Assembly (NCBI GenBank): GCA_030429545.1
Contig: JAUIFF010000009.1
Coordinates: 278,432 to 342,431, forward strand
DNA from: Polyangia bacterium
GTDB lineage: Bacteria; Myxococcota_A; Polyangia; Nannocystales; Nannocystaceae
Reading direction: 5' to 3'
DNA: 64,000 nucleotides
Shown: one piece after another, positions 17,435 through 27,951 of the stretch
Position numbering within the stretch: position 1 is the stretch's first letter
Layout of the letters: every line of letters begins with the position of its first letter
The notes under the pieces: generated by a model
Seen by the model: only the letters and a program-made list of their open reading frames with translations
What the model was told of the DNA's origin: nothing
Databases searched by the model: none
Translations under genes and position numbers: made by a program

Positions 17435-18256
17435 GTCGACGAGCAACAGGTACCCGCGCGCGAATGTGAGGCCGGCCAACACGGCCACGGGGACCAGGGC
17501 GACAAACACACAGCGAACCAGCGAGATGTTGTGGGTTCCCGACAGCGTGTAGGCGAGTTGGCGGATGTAGATGAGCGCGAGGGCCGCAAGCCCGGCGAGG
17601 TATGCGGTTGCGGGGACCTCGACAAAGTCGGTGTAGGTGAGGAGGTCGAGCACCGCGACGACGAGCAGCGGAACCGCCATGGCATACCCGGTTGCTCGCA
17701 TCGTCGCCGCGATCGACCGCGGTGCCCCACCGGTGAGCGTGAGCGCGACGTGCGTGGTCAAGCCGCTGACGAAGTAGAGCAGCGGGAGCCCGACCGGAAT
17801 CATCAACAACAGCCACAGCGATGCCGCCGAGACGAGTTGCGGGTCGAGTACGTCGTGTACCGGGCGCAGGATGAGTGGCGCGGGGTCGTTGCCGAGGGTC
17901 GCCGCCAGTGGGACGATCGCGGCCAGCCACAGCGGCAGGCGCATCCCCGCCAAAAACTTGAGCACAGCGCCGTGTGAGACCGGTTCGTGCACGTGAGCAA
18001 AGCTGCGACGCGGCTGCACTAGCAGTTGCCGAACCGTGTAAAAAAACCGCCAAAACGTGCCCGGCAGCTGGGTAATTTCCCGATCGCCGGCAGCTTCGGC
18101 CAGGAGGTCGGCCTCGGTCGCGGTCGGCCACTCAATCGGCAGTGCGCTCCACAACTTGCCCGGCTCAGCCAACAACTTGCGACCGACAGCGCGGCGAACC
18201 GAAGCAGACGCAGACACGCTCTTGGATTTGTCGGTCGGCTTTGCCGGCTCGGGCAT
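17387..18256 (-). CDS. Yip1-like multi-span membrane protein
   Basis: About 289 residues from ATG 18256 (MPEPAKPTDKSK). A soluble N-terminus of ~85 residues containing FWRFFYTVRQLLVQPRRSF, which resembles the cytosolic entry of Yip1-type domains, is followed by five or six hydrophobic segments (for example LWLAAIVPLAATLG, LWLLLMIPVGLPLLYFVSG, AVPLLVVAVLDLLTY and FVALVPVAVLAGLTFA). Bacterial Yip1 proteins have no firm function. The extreme C-terminus (FPGWSPHLGSRYFVP) and stop are encoded by unit 2 of the tandem repeat, so the original end may have been altered. The next minus-strand gene upstream is a lipoprotein. Confidence 0.6.
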   Translation of the reverse strand: MPEPAKPTDKSKSVSASASVRRAVGRKLLAEPGKLWSALPIEWPTATEADLLAEAAGDREITQLPGTFWRFFYTVRQLLVQPRRSFAHVHEPVSHGAVLKFLAGMRLPLWLAAIVPLAATLGNDPAPLILRPVHDVLDPQLVSAASLWLLLMIPVGLPLLYFVSGLTTHVALTLTGGAPRSIAATMRATGYAMAVPLLVVAVLDLLTYTDFVEVPATAYLAGLAALALIYIRQLAYTLSGTHNISLVRCVFVALVPVAVLAGLTFARGYLLLVDFPGWSPHLGSRYFVP

Positions 18257-18319
18257 CCGGCGCAGTGTACAGGGAAGCGCTCGCATTTCCACCGTCAAGT
18301 TCGGTGCATCGCCAACGGG

Positions 18320-18358
18320 CAAAACCAAAACAAAACCGGAACCCGTGTGGGCTCCGGC
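18320..18358 (-). terminator. Rho-independent terminator of the CQVC lipoprotein gene
   Basis: On the minus strand a stem CCGGA/TCCGG extended by GCCC/GGGT with a 4-nt loop (18336-18357) is followed by a T-rich tract (complement of 18320-18334). It lies just past the TAA stop at 18382, separating the lipoprotein gene from the Yip1-like gene. Confidence 0.7.
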
Positions 18359-18381
18359 CTTGTTGTCTGGGACGTTGGTGA

Positions 18382-19098
18382 TTAACCAGTCTTCTCAGCG
18401 GGCTTGTCACCACCGCCAATGACGCCCTCGATGGCCTTGTGCAGGTCGGCGAGGTCGGCGGGTGCAACAGCCGAGTACTGCACTGCGTTTTTGCCGTCGG
18501 CGAACATCACGGTCCGGCTTTTGGTGATGTTGTAGTAGCCGTCGAACGCCTCGTTGGGCTTCTCGCCCTCGGCCGCCGGGATCACAACCGGGATCGAGAC
18601 ATTGAGCTCGGTCCGCAGGGCCTTGGCCTTGGCTTGAAGATCGTCCTTGTTGGCGATCGGAGTCACGGCTTTGCCGTCTTTGATGTCGGTGATGACGGCA
18701 AATGCTTTGACCTTGTCCTCGCCGTACTTTTTGACGAGGGCGTCGATGTTTTGGATGTCGTTTTTGAACTCGGGGTCGTCGATGGTGCCGACCGCCATGA
18801 TCTTGGGGCTGCCGCCAAACTTGCAGACTTGGCAGTACTTGTCGCCCGAGTCGCAGTTGACGATCTCAAACGCCTTGAACTTGCCACCGATGCCGAGGCC
18901 GCTGTCGGCGAGGACGCGGTCGTCGACTTTTTCGGTCGCGGGCGCTTCGGCCGGTTTTTCAGCCGTCTTGGCTTCGGGTTTGGCTTTGTCGTCCGCCTTC
19001 GCGGTTTTGTCGGCGGCTTTGTCGGTGGCTTTGTCGTCGCAGGCGGTTGTTGCCGAGGCAAGGAGGGCGGCCATCAACAGCAGGGATGTTTTGCGCAT
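18382..19098 (-). CDS. Lipoprotein with thioredoxin-like CQVC motif
   Basis: About 238 residues from ATG 19098. A short hydrophobic signal ends in ASATTAC, a plausible lipobox, and is followed by a ~45-residue Lys/Ala/Asp/Glu linker with repeated AADK/ADDKA units. The globular part begins GIGGKFKAFEIVNC and has YCQVCKFGG, a CxxC placed after a beta strand as in thioredoxin-fold proteins, then VKAFAVITDI and a late FADGKNAVQYS strand. It may be a periplasmic or outer-membrane redox protein, but the usual cis-Pro is not obvious. It has its own terminator and is likely monocistronic. Confidence 0.65.
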   Translation of the reverse strand: MRKTSLLLMAALLASATTACDDKATDKAADKTAKADDKAKPEAKTAEKPAEAPATEKVDDRVLADSGLGIGGKFKAFEIVNCDSGDKYCQVCKFGGSPKIMAVGTIDDPEFKNDIQNIDALVKKYGEDKVKAFAVITDIKDGKAVTPIANKDDLQAKAKALRTELNVSIPVVIPAAEGEKPNEAFDGYYNITKSRTVMFADGKNAVQYSAVAPADLADLHKAIEGVIGGGDKPAEKTG

Positions 19099-19359
19099 TT
19101 TGGAACTCGTTTGGATGAAAGTTGGGGGGGAGACCGGATCGGGTCCGGGCGCGCGGAGTGTGAACGCAATTGCCGGCAAACGCCAGAAATGTGTAGGTCA
19201 ATGTGTTCTCAGTTGGAGCAACTCCGTGCGCATAACGCTCAACGTCAGGTCGGCGGTCACGTTACCGCTTGCGTATATGCATGGAGCTTGCGGACGGTTT
19301 GTGACCGGGCAGACCGAAGCTGCCGAAACACGTGGCGATTTTCGGTATCATCCGCGCGC

Positions 19360-20985
19360 ATGCACAGCTCTCGGCGCAAGTTTATGGCCGTCAGTGGCCT
19401 CGCGTCGGCCGGACTCCTGCTCCCGAGCCGACATCTGTGGGCCGCTCCCCCGGGAAGTCGCAAGCCGGCCCCTGACCGGGCCATCAACGACACCAAGGCC
19501 GAAGCCGTGTTGGGGGCGAGCACGATCGTGCGGGACGAAGTTTTTGCCCGCCAAGCCCTCGATGTGGCGACCAAAGCCGGGGCCAGCTATGCCGATGTTC
19601 GCCTCGTACTGTGGACCCGCGAGCGCGTGAGCGTGCGCGACGATCACATCGCCGGCACCAACTTTAGTGAGGAGTATGGGCTCGGCGTCCGGGTGATCGC
19701 CGACGGTGCCTGGGGCTTTGCCGCAACCCCGCGGCTCGACAAAAAATCGGTTGCCCAGGTCGCCAAACGGGCGGTCGACATGGCCAAGCGCAACGCCAAG
19801 TTGCTCCCGGCACCGGTCGAGTTGGCGCCGACCCCCGCGGTTCAAAAGGGCTGGGTGTCGCCGTTTGAGATCGACCCGTTTACGGTCCCGCTCAAGGACA
19901 AGGCGGCCTACTTGATCGACGCCGCCCAAGCCTGTCTCAAAGTCCCGGGCGTGCGCCATGTGCGGGCGCAGTCGTTGGCGGTGCGCGAGGAGAAGTTGCT
20001 GCTGACAAGCGAAGGGTCGACGGTCCATCAGGTGTTTTTTCGCGTGATGCCGGGACTGTCGGCGACCGCCGTCGATCGTAAACGCGGCCGGTTTGCCTCC
20101 CGCGATCACGAGGTGCAGCCGATGCTCGCCGGCTGGGAGCACGCCCGCGATGCTGACTTTGTCGGCACGGCCAAGCAAATCGGCCAGGAGGCGGTGCAAA
20201 AGCTCCACGCCAAACCAGTCGAGCCGGGCAAGCGCGCGGTGATTTTGGCCCCGACCAACCTGTGGCTGACGATTCACGAGAGTATCGGCCACCCCACCGA
20301 ACTCGATCGCGCCCGTGGGCTCGAGGCAAATTTTGCAGGTACAAGTTTTCTCAAACCCGAAATGACGGGCCGCTACCGGATAGGCTCCGACATCGTTCAG
20401 CTGATCGCCGACCGCACCCAAGCCGGTGGCCTGGCGACGACCGGGTGGGACGACGAAGCTGTCCCCGCGGGCAAGTGGCCGATCGTCAAAGACGGGATTT
20501 TGGTGGGCTGGCAGACCACCCGCGACCAGGCCAGTTGGATAGGTGAGTCCAAGAGCCGGGGTTGTTCCTACGCCGACAGTTACGGCACCGTACCGTTTCA
20601 ACGCATGCCCAACATCAGCCTCCAACCCGGCAGCGAGGGCTACACCACCGAGGACCTGATCGCCGCCACCGAAGATGGGATCTTGATCAGCGGGCGCGGC
20701 AGCTGGTCGATCGACCACCAGCGCTACAACTTCCAGTTTGGCGGTCAGTTTTTTTGGGAGATCAAAAACGGTCGCCTCACCCAGCCCCTGCGAGATGTCG
20801 CCTACCAGTCGAACACCTCCGAGTTTTGGCAGTCCTGCGACATGCTCGGCGGCGAGGGGACCTATCGTTTGGGCGGGAGCTTTCAAGATGGCAAGGGCGA
20901 GCCAGGCCAGGTCAATGCCGTGAGTCACGGTTGCCCGCCGGCGCGATTTACCGTCAACGTTCTCAACACCGGAGGTGACCGGTGA
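19360..20985 (+). CDS. TldD/PmbA family metalloprotease, Tat-exported (TldD-like)
   Basis: About 541 residues from ATG 19360. The N-terminus SSRRKFMAVSGLASAGLLLP is a twin-arginine signal. The protein carries the TldD zinc motif H-E-x3-H (HESIGHPTELD, His 306 and His 311) followed by the Glu of the second ligand region, and ends with GSFQDGKGEPGQVNAVSHGC, where TldD proteins place their last ligand residues. TldD pairs with PmbA/TldE to make a processing protease for small peptides; the partner is the next gene, 57 bp downstream. Export makes this pair unusual, because the E. coli proteins are cytoplasmic. A TGYANNTRCA copy lies at 20334. Confidence 0.85.
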   Translation: MHSSRRKFMAVSGLASAGLLLPSRHLWAAPPGSRKPAPDRAINDTKAEAVLGASTIVRDEVFARQALDVATKAGASYADVRLVLWTRERVSVRDDHIAGTNFSEEYGLGVRVIADGAWGFAATPRLDKKSVAQVAKRAVDMAKRNAKLLPAPVELAPTPAVQKGWVSPFEIDPFTVPLKDKAAYLIDAAQACLKVPGVRHVRAQSLAVREEKLLLTSEGSTVHQVFFRVMPGLSATAVDRKRGRFASRDHEVQPMLAGWEHARDADFVGTAKQIGQEAVQKLHAKPVEPGKRAVILAPTNLWLTIHESIGHPTELDRARGLEANFAGTSFLKPEMTGRYRIGSDIVQLIADRTQAGGLATTGWDDEAVPAGKWPIVKDGILVGWQTTRDQASWIGESKSRGCSYADSYGTVPFQRMPNISLQPGSEGYTTEDLIAATEDGILISGRGSWSIDHQRYNFQFGGQFFWEIKNGRLTQPLRDVAYQSNTSEFWQSCDMLGGEGTYRLGGSFQDGKGEPGQVNAVSHGCPPARFTVNVLNTGGDR

Positions 20986-21042
20986 AGGCCCATGTACACA
21001 ACAACATGTCGGTGCATCTACATCTGAAAACGGGGGCCTGCC

Positions 21043-22380
21043 ATGGGTAAACGCGCACGCAAACGCCTCAAGTCGATCGCCGATCAGGTGCTCAAAGCCG
21101 CGTCCATGCCCGAGGTTTTGGTGCATGTACATGAGCAACGCGAGAGCAACCTGCGGTTTGCCAACAACCACGCGACGACCTCGGGCGACACCGAGAGTCT
21201 GTCGGTTCGGGTGGAGGTGAGCCAGGGGGGGCGCACGGCCTCGGTCTCGGGCAACAACGTCAGTGCCGATGGTCTGTCGAAGTTGGTCGCCCGCGCCGAG
21301 GAGCTGTGCCGACTTTCGCCGGTCGACCCCGAATACATGCCGGTGCTGCCGGCCCAGACCTACGAAACCGGCGAGACCTCGGCCCACGATGCCAAGACGG
21401 CCAAGCTCAATGCCGAGGGCAGGGCCCAGCTCGCGACCAAAATGATCCGCACGGCGAACCTGCGCAAACTGACGACCGCCGGTTTGGTCATTGCCTCTGA
21501 GCAGGCCGAGGCGGTGGCGAGTTCTGCCGGGCTGTTTGCGTTTCACACCCAGACCAACTGCCAGGTTACCCAAACCTGTCGCACCAAGGACGGTACTGGC
21601 AGCGGTTGGGCAGGTGCTGTCCATCGCTCGGTCGGCGAGCTCGACCCCGAGGCTGTGGCGGTGTCGGCAGCCGACAAGGCCGAGATGTCGGCCAACCCCA
21701 GCGAGCTCAAGCCCGGGCGTTACGTCGTGTTGCTCGAGCCCCAGGCCGTCGGCGATTTGCTCGGCTTTTTGTATTGGTCGCTTAGTGCCCGCAGTGCCGA
21801 CGAGGGCCGCAGCTTCTTCACCAAGGTCGGTGGGGGCAATCGCCTGGGCGAGGTCATCTTTCATCCGAGTGTGACGATCCGCAGCGACCCGACCCACCGC
21901 CTGCACCCCTCGCGCCCCTATGCCGGCGATGGTCAGCCGCGGGGCCGGGTCACGTGGATCAGCCGGGGCAAACTCAACGCCCTGGCGACCTCGCGCTATT
22001 GGGCCAAAAAGCAGGGGACCCAGCCGCAACCGGGCCCGGGTTCGATGCATATGCAGGGAACCACTAAATCGTTGCTCGACCTCATGCGCGGGGTCGAGTC
22101 GGGCGTGCTGGTGACCCGGTTTTGGTACAACCGCATGCTCGACCCGCGGACCATCTTGGCAACCGGGCTAACCCGCGACGGCACGTTTGAGATCAAAAAC
22201 GGCAAGATCAACCGCTCGCTCAAGAACATGCGGTACAACGACAGCCCGGTGACGCTGCTGCAAAACACCCTGGCCGTGGGCCAACCCCAACGCGTGGTGA
22301 CCCGCAGCGGCTCGGTGGTTGTGGTGCCGCCATTGGTGGTTGAGGGCTTTAACTTTGCCAGTGTGAGCGACGCGGTCTAG
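21043..22380 (+). CDS. TldD/PmbA family protein (PmbA/TldE-like partner)
   Basis: 445 residues. It has the general TldD/PmbA layout: an N-terminal flavoenzyme-like alpha/beta domain with repeated strand/helix units and a C-terminal beta-barrel region (PHSVTIRSDPTHR-like segment, FEIKNGKINRSLKNMRYNDS, then VPPLVVEGFNFASVSDAV). No HExxxH is present, which is normal for the PmbA/TldE partner. Unlike the preceding gene it has no signal peptide. The start is ATG 21043. Three TGYANNTRCA copies lie at 21013 (intergenic), 21122 and 22046. Confidence 0.82.
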   Translation: MGKRARKRLKSIADQVLKAASMPEVLVHVHEQRESNLRFANNHATTSGDTESLSVRVEVSQGGRTASVSGNNVSADGLSKLVARAEELCRLSPVDPEYMPVLPAQTYETGETSAHDAKTAKLNAEGRAQLATKMIRTANLRKLTTAGLVIASEQAEAVASSAGLFAFHTQTNCQVTQTCRTKDGTGSGWAGAVHRSVGELDPEAVAVSAADKAEMSANPSELKPGRYVVLLEPQAVGDLLGFLYWSLSARSADEGRSFFTKVGGGNRLGEVIFHPSVTIRSDPTHRLHPSRPYAGDGQPRGRVTWISRGKLNALATSRYWAKKQGTQPQPGPGSMHMQGTTKSLLDLMRGVESGVLVTRFWYNRMLDPRTILATGLTRDGTFEIKNGKINRSLKNMRYNDSPVTLLQNTLAVGQPQRVVTRSGSVVVVPPLVVEGFNFASVSDAV

Positions 22381-22582
22381 CAGGTTGCTCCTACATGTTT
22401 CTTGTTGTGGACAAGGCGTGGTGACTCGGTTGGCAGCTGGCAAAGCTGTCGACCCTGTGCCTTTGCGACGAGCCCGCGGGCCGTAGCGCAGCGACGCGAA
22501 ATCACCTGTGTCCGTACATGAGGCGAGGGACTTTCGGGGACGACTGTGGTTGCCCTCGGAAGTCGCGCTCCGATAAATATGT

Positions 22583-23953
22583 ATGCACACGATGATTGGC
22601 CCCGCAGCCAGGGCACTCCCATGGCTTGACAGCCGCGACGGCATGCGCGACTTCGGAGCCATGCTCGATGAGCTCATAGCGAGACTGAAACGGCTGCAGG
22701 GAGCGGAGCGGGTGGACGCCCTCATGGCACTCCCGCTCGACGTGACCGAGCGGCTGACCGCGATCATCTTTGTCGACGAGCTCGGAGGATTGCGGATCCC
22801 GGAGCTTCCGCTCGAATGTTGGGGCGAGGTCGCCCTCGCATTGTGGTCGCGGCTTCCCCCGCGTCATCAACGGGTGCGCATGAGCCATCAACGCTTCGAG
22901 CACCTCGGGCCCCGCCACGCCCTCGAGATCCTTGCTCGAGCACCGGAATTGCGGGAGCTCGGGCTCCCGTTTTCGACGGTATCCGACCTCGCCCCGCTCG
23001 CCAACATGACCCAGTTGGAAGCCCTCGACGTCACGTTTAGCCCGATCTCCGATGTCTCACCACTCGCTGGGCTGGTGAACCTAACGACCCTGTTCTTACA
23101 CTCGACCAAGGTCTCCGACATCGAACCGCTACGCGGGCTTGAACAGATGGAACGACTGTCGCTGCAGCGTTGCCCGGTTGCGCAGGTCGATGCGCTTGTC
23201 GGGATGACCCGGCTGCGTGCCCTGCAACTCGGTGGAACCCAGACCAACAGCATCGCGGCACTCGCTCGGCTGCATCAGCTCGAGACGATCGACCTGTGGG
23301 GCACGCCGGTTTTCGACCTTTCGCCGCTGGCGGGTGCGTCGAAACTTACGTGGGCCAACGTCGGGCGTTCACAGATTTCTAGCCTCGAACCGCTCGCCGG
23401 TGCCGACAGTCTCGAACATCTCGATTTTCAGGATACGTCTGTTTGCGACCTGGGCCCACTCGCCGGCGCGACCGGGCTGCGAAAGCTCAACGCCTCGCGG
23501 ACAAAGGTGGCAAACCTCGAACCAATCGCGGGAGCGACGAAGTTACAGACGCTCTCGCTCTGCGCCACCAACGTTGCGGACCTCAGTGTATTAGCAACGT
23601 TCACCGACCTCACCGAACTCGCGCTCGCGCATACGCCTGTCGAAGATCTCACTCCCCTGGTAAGCCTGCGTGGGCTCCAAAAGCTTTGGCTCAACGCATC
23701 TTCGGTCGAGGACTTACGCCCGCTCGCCGGGCTCACCAGTTTGCGCGAGCTCTACCTCGCGGACACGACTGTCGCCGACCTCTCCGCGCTTGCCGGGCTC
23801 ACAGGACTCCGGCGCCTCGGGCTCGAGCGGACTCAGGTCTCAGGGCTCGATGCGTTGCGAGCCTGTGAGCAGCTCGACTACCTTTATGTCGGCGGTCTCG
23901 ATGTCGATGTGGATGCCTACGAGGGGCGCCCGGGACTGTCGCTTGTGCGCTGA
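22583..23953 (+). CDS. Leucine-rich repeat protein (internalin-type 22-residue repeats)
   Basis: 456 residues. After a helical N-terminal part (about 110 residues), some 14 repeats of 22 residues follow with the pattern L-x-x-L-x-L-x-x-T-x-V-x-D-L-x-P-L-A-G. This is the internalin/protein-phosphatase-like LRR class, forming a curved solenoid for protein binding. There is no signal peptide or membrane segment, so it is probably cytosolic. Neighbouring repeats are similar at the DNA level too (GACCTCxxxCCGCTCGCCGG), so unequal crossing-over could change repeat number. ATG 22583 is used; ATG 22643 is an alternative. The binding partner is unknown. Confidence 0.82.
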   Translation: MHTMIGPAARALPWLDSRDGMRDFGAMLDELIARLKRLQGAERVDALMALPLDVTERLTAIIFVDELGGLRIPELPLECWGEVALALWSRLPPRHQRVRMSHQRFEHLGPRHALEILARAPELRELGLPFSTVSDLAPLANMTQLEALDVTFSPISDVSPLAGLVNLTTLFLHSTKVSDIEPLRGLEQMERLSLQRCPVAQVDALVGMTRLRALQLGGTQTNSIAALARLHQLETIDLWGTPVFDLSPLAGASKLTWANVGRSQISSLEPLAGADSLEHLDFQDTSVCDLGPLAGATGLRKLNASRTKVANLEPIAGATKLQTLSLCATNVADLSVLATFTDLTELALAHTPVEDLTPLVSLRGLQKLWLNASSVEDLRPLAGLTSLRELYLADTTVADLSALAGLTGLRRLGLERTQVSGLDALRACEQLDYLYVGGLDVDVDAYEGRPGLSLVR

Positions 23954-23995
23954 GGTGCCCGACTTGAATGTCGATACATCTATCTCAACGCCAGG

Positions 23996-24406
23996 CTACA
24001 GTGTTTCGATAATTTCGCCGCCCGACACCAGGACTTGGCCGAAGGTCTGCAGCGTCTCGAGAAACTGGCCAAACTCGGGCCACGTCGCCGCCGCCTCGAA
24101 GTGGCGTTGCAAACCCTCGGGAGCTACATAGATCTCGTTGATGCAGAACAACACGTTTCCAGTTGTTCCCTGTGATGGATCTGCGGGGTTGTTGAGCTCA
24201 TCAGCCCGGACAACGTGGTAGTCAACGAGATGAATCTTGTCGCCTCCCTCTAGGCTGTGGTGCTCCCGCATGAACCGTGCATGGGTCTGGATGACAGCTT
24301 GGACCTCTGCGGCTTTTTCGTTCGGGACTTTGAGTGCAAAGTTAAAGGTGAGTTGACCTCGTGTAGATTTCACAGCTTGTCCTTCTTGTGGGTGGGGGTG
24401 TTCCAC
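23996..24406 (-). CDS. Hypothetical protein, possible dimeric alpha/beta-barrel fold
   Basis: 136 residues; no family recognised with certainty. The order of elements (strand QLTFNFALKV, helix around AAEVQAVIQTHARFM, strand KIHLVDYHVV, strand NVLFCINEIYV, then helix LQRHFEAAATWPEFGQFLETL and strand QVLVSGGEIIETL) is what ABM/EthD-like ferredoxin-fold dimers show. There is no signal peptide. A start at GTG 24373 (VKSTRGQ) is also possible. It converges with the LRR gene, ending 43 bp from it. Confidence 0.55.
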   Translation of the reverse strand: MEHPHPQEGQAVKSTRGQLTFNFALKVPNEKAAEVQAVIQTHARFMREHHSLEGGDKIHLVDYHVVRADELNNPADPSQGTTGNVLFCINEIYVAPEGLQRHFEAAATWPEFGQFLETLQTFGQVLVSGGEIIETL

Positions 24407-24607
24407 AGCCAGCTTAGCGAAGGGGCGCGGGATGCGTGTGTACTTACGTTGTTCAGCCAGGGCTCTGTTTCACGCGCTAGTGGCCGAGAAACTCAAAAGC
24501 GTGTCATCGCGCTCGCGGGCACAGTCACAACCCGCCATCTTCCCCAGTTTTTTGCGACGGTCGAGTTTGCCGACATATGATTACCTGTGCCTACATTGGA
24601 GCCAAAG

Positions 24608-25006
24608 ATGATCGAACGACGGACGGAGCGCAGCTCCATTCCCTGGGAGGCGGCTAGCCTCTATCTCAAGCACATGGCGCGGCAAAAGCAACTCGACCAA
24701 ATGGTGCTCGCCAGCCGTGAGGGGTTGTTTGTCCTCGGTGCCGACGACGGTCGAAGCGACAGCAAGCTCGCCGCACTCGCACCGCTCGTCGCCGAACATC
24801 CCTCGGCCCTCAATCCGCGGCTGGTCGCCCAAGTCACCCGGGGCCGGCCTATCCAAACCTGGCGGATTTCACTGCGCGGACAGACCTGTTTTCTGGCGGC
24901 CGTCGGGCGCTCCACGCAGCTGACGACCGATGTCCAGGACACGTTTGACCGCATTTTTTCGACCGGCCGGCGAGCAGCAATCCGCCAGCCGATCCTGCCG
25001 AATTAA
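24608..25006 (+). CDS. Small Roadblock/LC7-like protein
   Basis: About 132 residues from ATG 24608; an in-frame ATG at 24587 would add seven. An N-terminal helix with KHMARQKQLDQMVLASREGLFVLGADDG resembles the first helix-strand-turn of Roadblock/LC7 domains, followed by LAALAPLVAEH as in MglB-type proteins. It then has WRISLRGQTCFLAAVG as the central beta hairpin. In myxobacteria such proteins act as GTPase regulators in polarity and motility, but no small GTPase gene is adjacent. It converges with ung. The assignment is tentative. Confidence 0.45.
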   Translation: MIERRTERSSIPWEAASLYLKHMARQKQLDQMVLASREGLFVLGADDGRSDSKLAALAPLVAEHPSALNPRLVAQVTRGRPIQTWRISLRGQTCFLAAVGRSTQLTTDVQDTFDRIFSTGRRAAIRQPILPN

Positions 25007-25071
25007 CCCTCGACGACGTCTTTAAACCTTCGTGGCCAAACTTTCTTAGTACTTGAACATACATTAGATTT

Positions 25072-25124
25072 CGGCACCCGTGCCAGCTATTCGCCACGAT
25101 GGTGGAGCGCTGGTACGGGTGTCG
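25072..25124. terminator. Long inverted repeat between convergent genes
   Basis: Arms 25072-25087 and 25109-25124 match at 14 of 16 positions (CACCCGTxCCAGC core), and the loop holds a second small stem CCAC/GTGG. It sits between the stops of the Roadblock-like gene and ung. T-richness beyond the arms is weak, so a termination role is likely but not certain. Confidence 0.5.
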
Positions 25125-25134
25125 AGTGTTGGTT

Positions 25135-25821
25135 TTAGATGTCGTTGAGACGCCAGTCGATGGCGCCGTCCCTATGGCCCTGTTCCTCGAGCAACTCGTT
25201 GATCTTTGAAAAGGGTTTGCTGCCAAAAAATCCGTTGCGGGCCGACAGCGGTGATGGGTGGGTACCGAGGAGCACCGCGTTTTGCTCGGTGTCGATAAGC
25301 TTGATTTTCTTTTTGGCGTAGCCACCCCACAGCACAAACACAATCGGTCGTGGGTCGGCGCTGAGCGTCCGAATCACAGCGTCGGTGAACTTTTCCCAGC
25401 CCTTGCCCTTGTGTGAGTTGGCCTTGTGGGCCCGCACGGTCAAGACTGCGTTGATCATCAAGATGCCCTGCTTGGCCCAGTCGACGAGGTAACCGTGGTT
25501 GGGGCGGGGGTGCCCGAGGTCCGCCTCTAACTCCTTGTACATGTTGACAAGCGACGGCGGCACTTTGATCCCCGGGCGCACCGAGAAGCACAGCCCATGG
25601 GCCTGGCCGTTGTCGTGGTACGGGTCTTGCCCCAAGATGACAACTCTGACCTCGTTGTAGGGGACGAGCTCAAACGCCTGAAACACATCCTCGGGTGGGG
25701 GGAATACTTCGTGTTTGGCCCGCTCGTCGGCGACAAATTGTTTGAGCCGCTGAAAGTAGGGTTTTTCGAGTTCGGGGCCAAGGGCCTGCGCCCAATCGTC
25801 GGGAAGGTTGTAGTCCGCCAT
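25135..25821 (-). CDS. ung: Uracil-DNA glycosylase, family 1
   Basis: 228 residues, standard length. It excises uracil from DNA to start base-excision repair. VVILGQDPYHDNGQAHGLCF contains the water-activating GQDPYH motif; LGTHPSPLSARNGFFGSKPF contains the HPSPLS leucine-loop motif that flips uracil. PPSLVNMYKELEADL and WAKQGILMINAVLTVR are further family blocks. The C-terminus GAIDWRLNDI is typical. ATG 25821 starts it; a ~310-bp spacer separates it from pepA, which lies upstream on the same strand. Confidence 0.96.
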   Translation of the reverse strand: MADYNLPDDWAQALGPELEKPYFQRLKQFVADERAKHEVFPPPEDVFQAFELVPYNEVRVVILGQDPYHDNGQAHGLCFSVRPGIKVPPSLVNMYKELEADLGHPRPNHGYLVDWAKQGILMINAVLTVRAHKANSHKGKGWEKFTDAVIRTLSADPRPIVFVLWGGYAKKKIKLIDTEQNAVLLGTHPSPLSARNGFFGSKPFSKINELLEEQGHRDGAIDWRLNDI

Positions 25822-26130
25822 CGAGTCCTCGCCGGGAGAGTAGCGAAAAATGGTGGCTCACGGGGTCGCCGGCAGGGAAAACACCGCGTTCACCCGCGCG
25901 AATCGTGGGGCCAGGGGTCGCGCCTGGTCTGTCCCGCCCGTCAGTGGGCAAAACCGTCAAATTCGCGTCGGCGGTTGGGCTCGGCATCGCCAATTGATGC
26001 ATCTGCATCGAGTGCCGGTGACCCGCGTTGGATCTGCGCGGTTTTTGCTGCCCCTCCCCGATAACGGACAACCAAAGAAAAACGCCCGCTGCGGGAGCGG
26101 GCGTAAGATGCGTGTACAACGAGCGCGCGA
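25822..26130. other. Intergenic region between ung and pepA
   Basis: 309 bp without a gene. It contains the pepA terminator at its right end, an intergenic TGYANNTRCA palindrome at 25998, and presumably the ung promoter near its left end, though no clear -35/-10 pair can be picked. Confidence 0.5.
26074..26103 (-). terminator. Rho-independent terminator of pepA
   Basis: An 8-bp perfect stem CGCCCGCT/AGCGGGCG with a 5-nt loop is followed on the minus strand by TTTTTCTTT. It begins 28 bp past the pepA stop. Confidence 0.85.
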
Positions 26131-27609
<1,479 letters not shown>

Positions 27610-27951
27610 ACATCTGTGGCGATGGGTGAAGTCTTCGCTCGCGAATTTTGCAGTATTGCGTTGCGGTGAACGCGTGGTTTTTCTGACGAGCGAGCCCTCG
27701 AGCGGCTCGTTGGCACGGGCGTCGAGCACCGCGGTGATTGTAGGGTCACGCGATGGTTGGGGGTTGTGGACAACGACTCGGTTGCGGATCTGGTGTCCGT
27801 TGTACGCACGACCTGAACGTGTGATCTGAACTTGCCGAAGCGAAGTCTTGTTGACGGCTTCGACCCTCAGGGGCGATTGTACGCATCACTACCTCGGTGC
27901 CGAAGACGGGCGCACAGCCCCTTGTTTGTGATAGCGTCTAGCCGACGCGTC
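27610..27951. other. Divergent promoter region pepA / Ser-Thr kinase
   Basis: 342 bp between the divergent starts. It should contain promoters for both genes. A dyad GAGCC-7 nt-GGCTC near 27690-27710 is visible; nothing else is recognised. Confidence 0.4.

Noticed and set aside
17236..17730. N-terminal extension of the methyltransferase frame
   Set aside because: It overlaps the Yip1-like gene in another frame and includes the tandem repeat; the signal-like start at 17235 is more natural.
19348..22050. A 900-codon open frame on the minus strand
   Set aside because: It lies exactly antisense to the TldD/PmbA pair, whose frames carry clear motifs. High third-position G+C opens the reverse frame.
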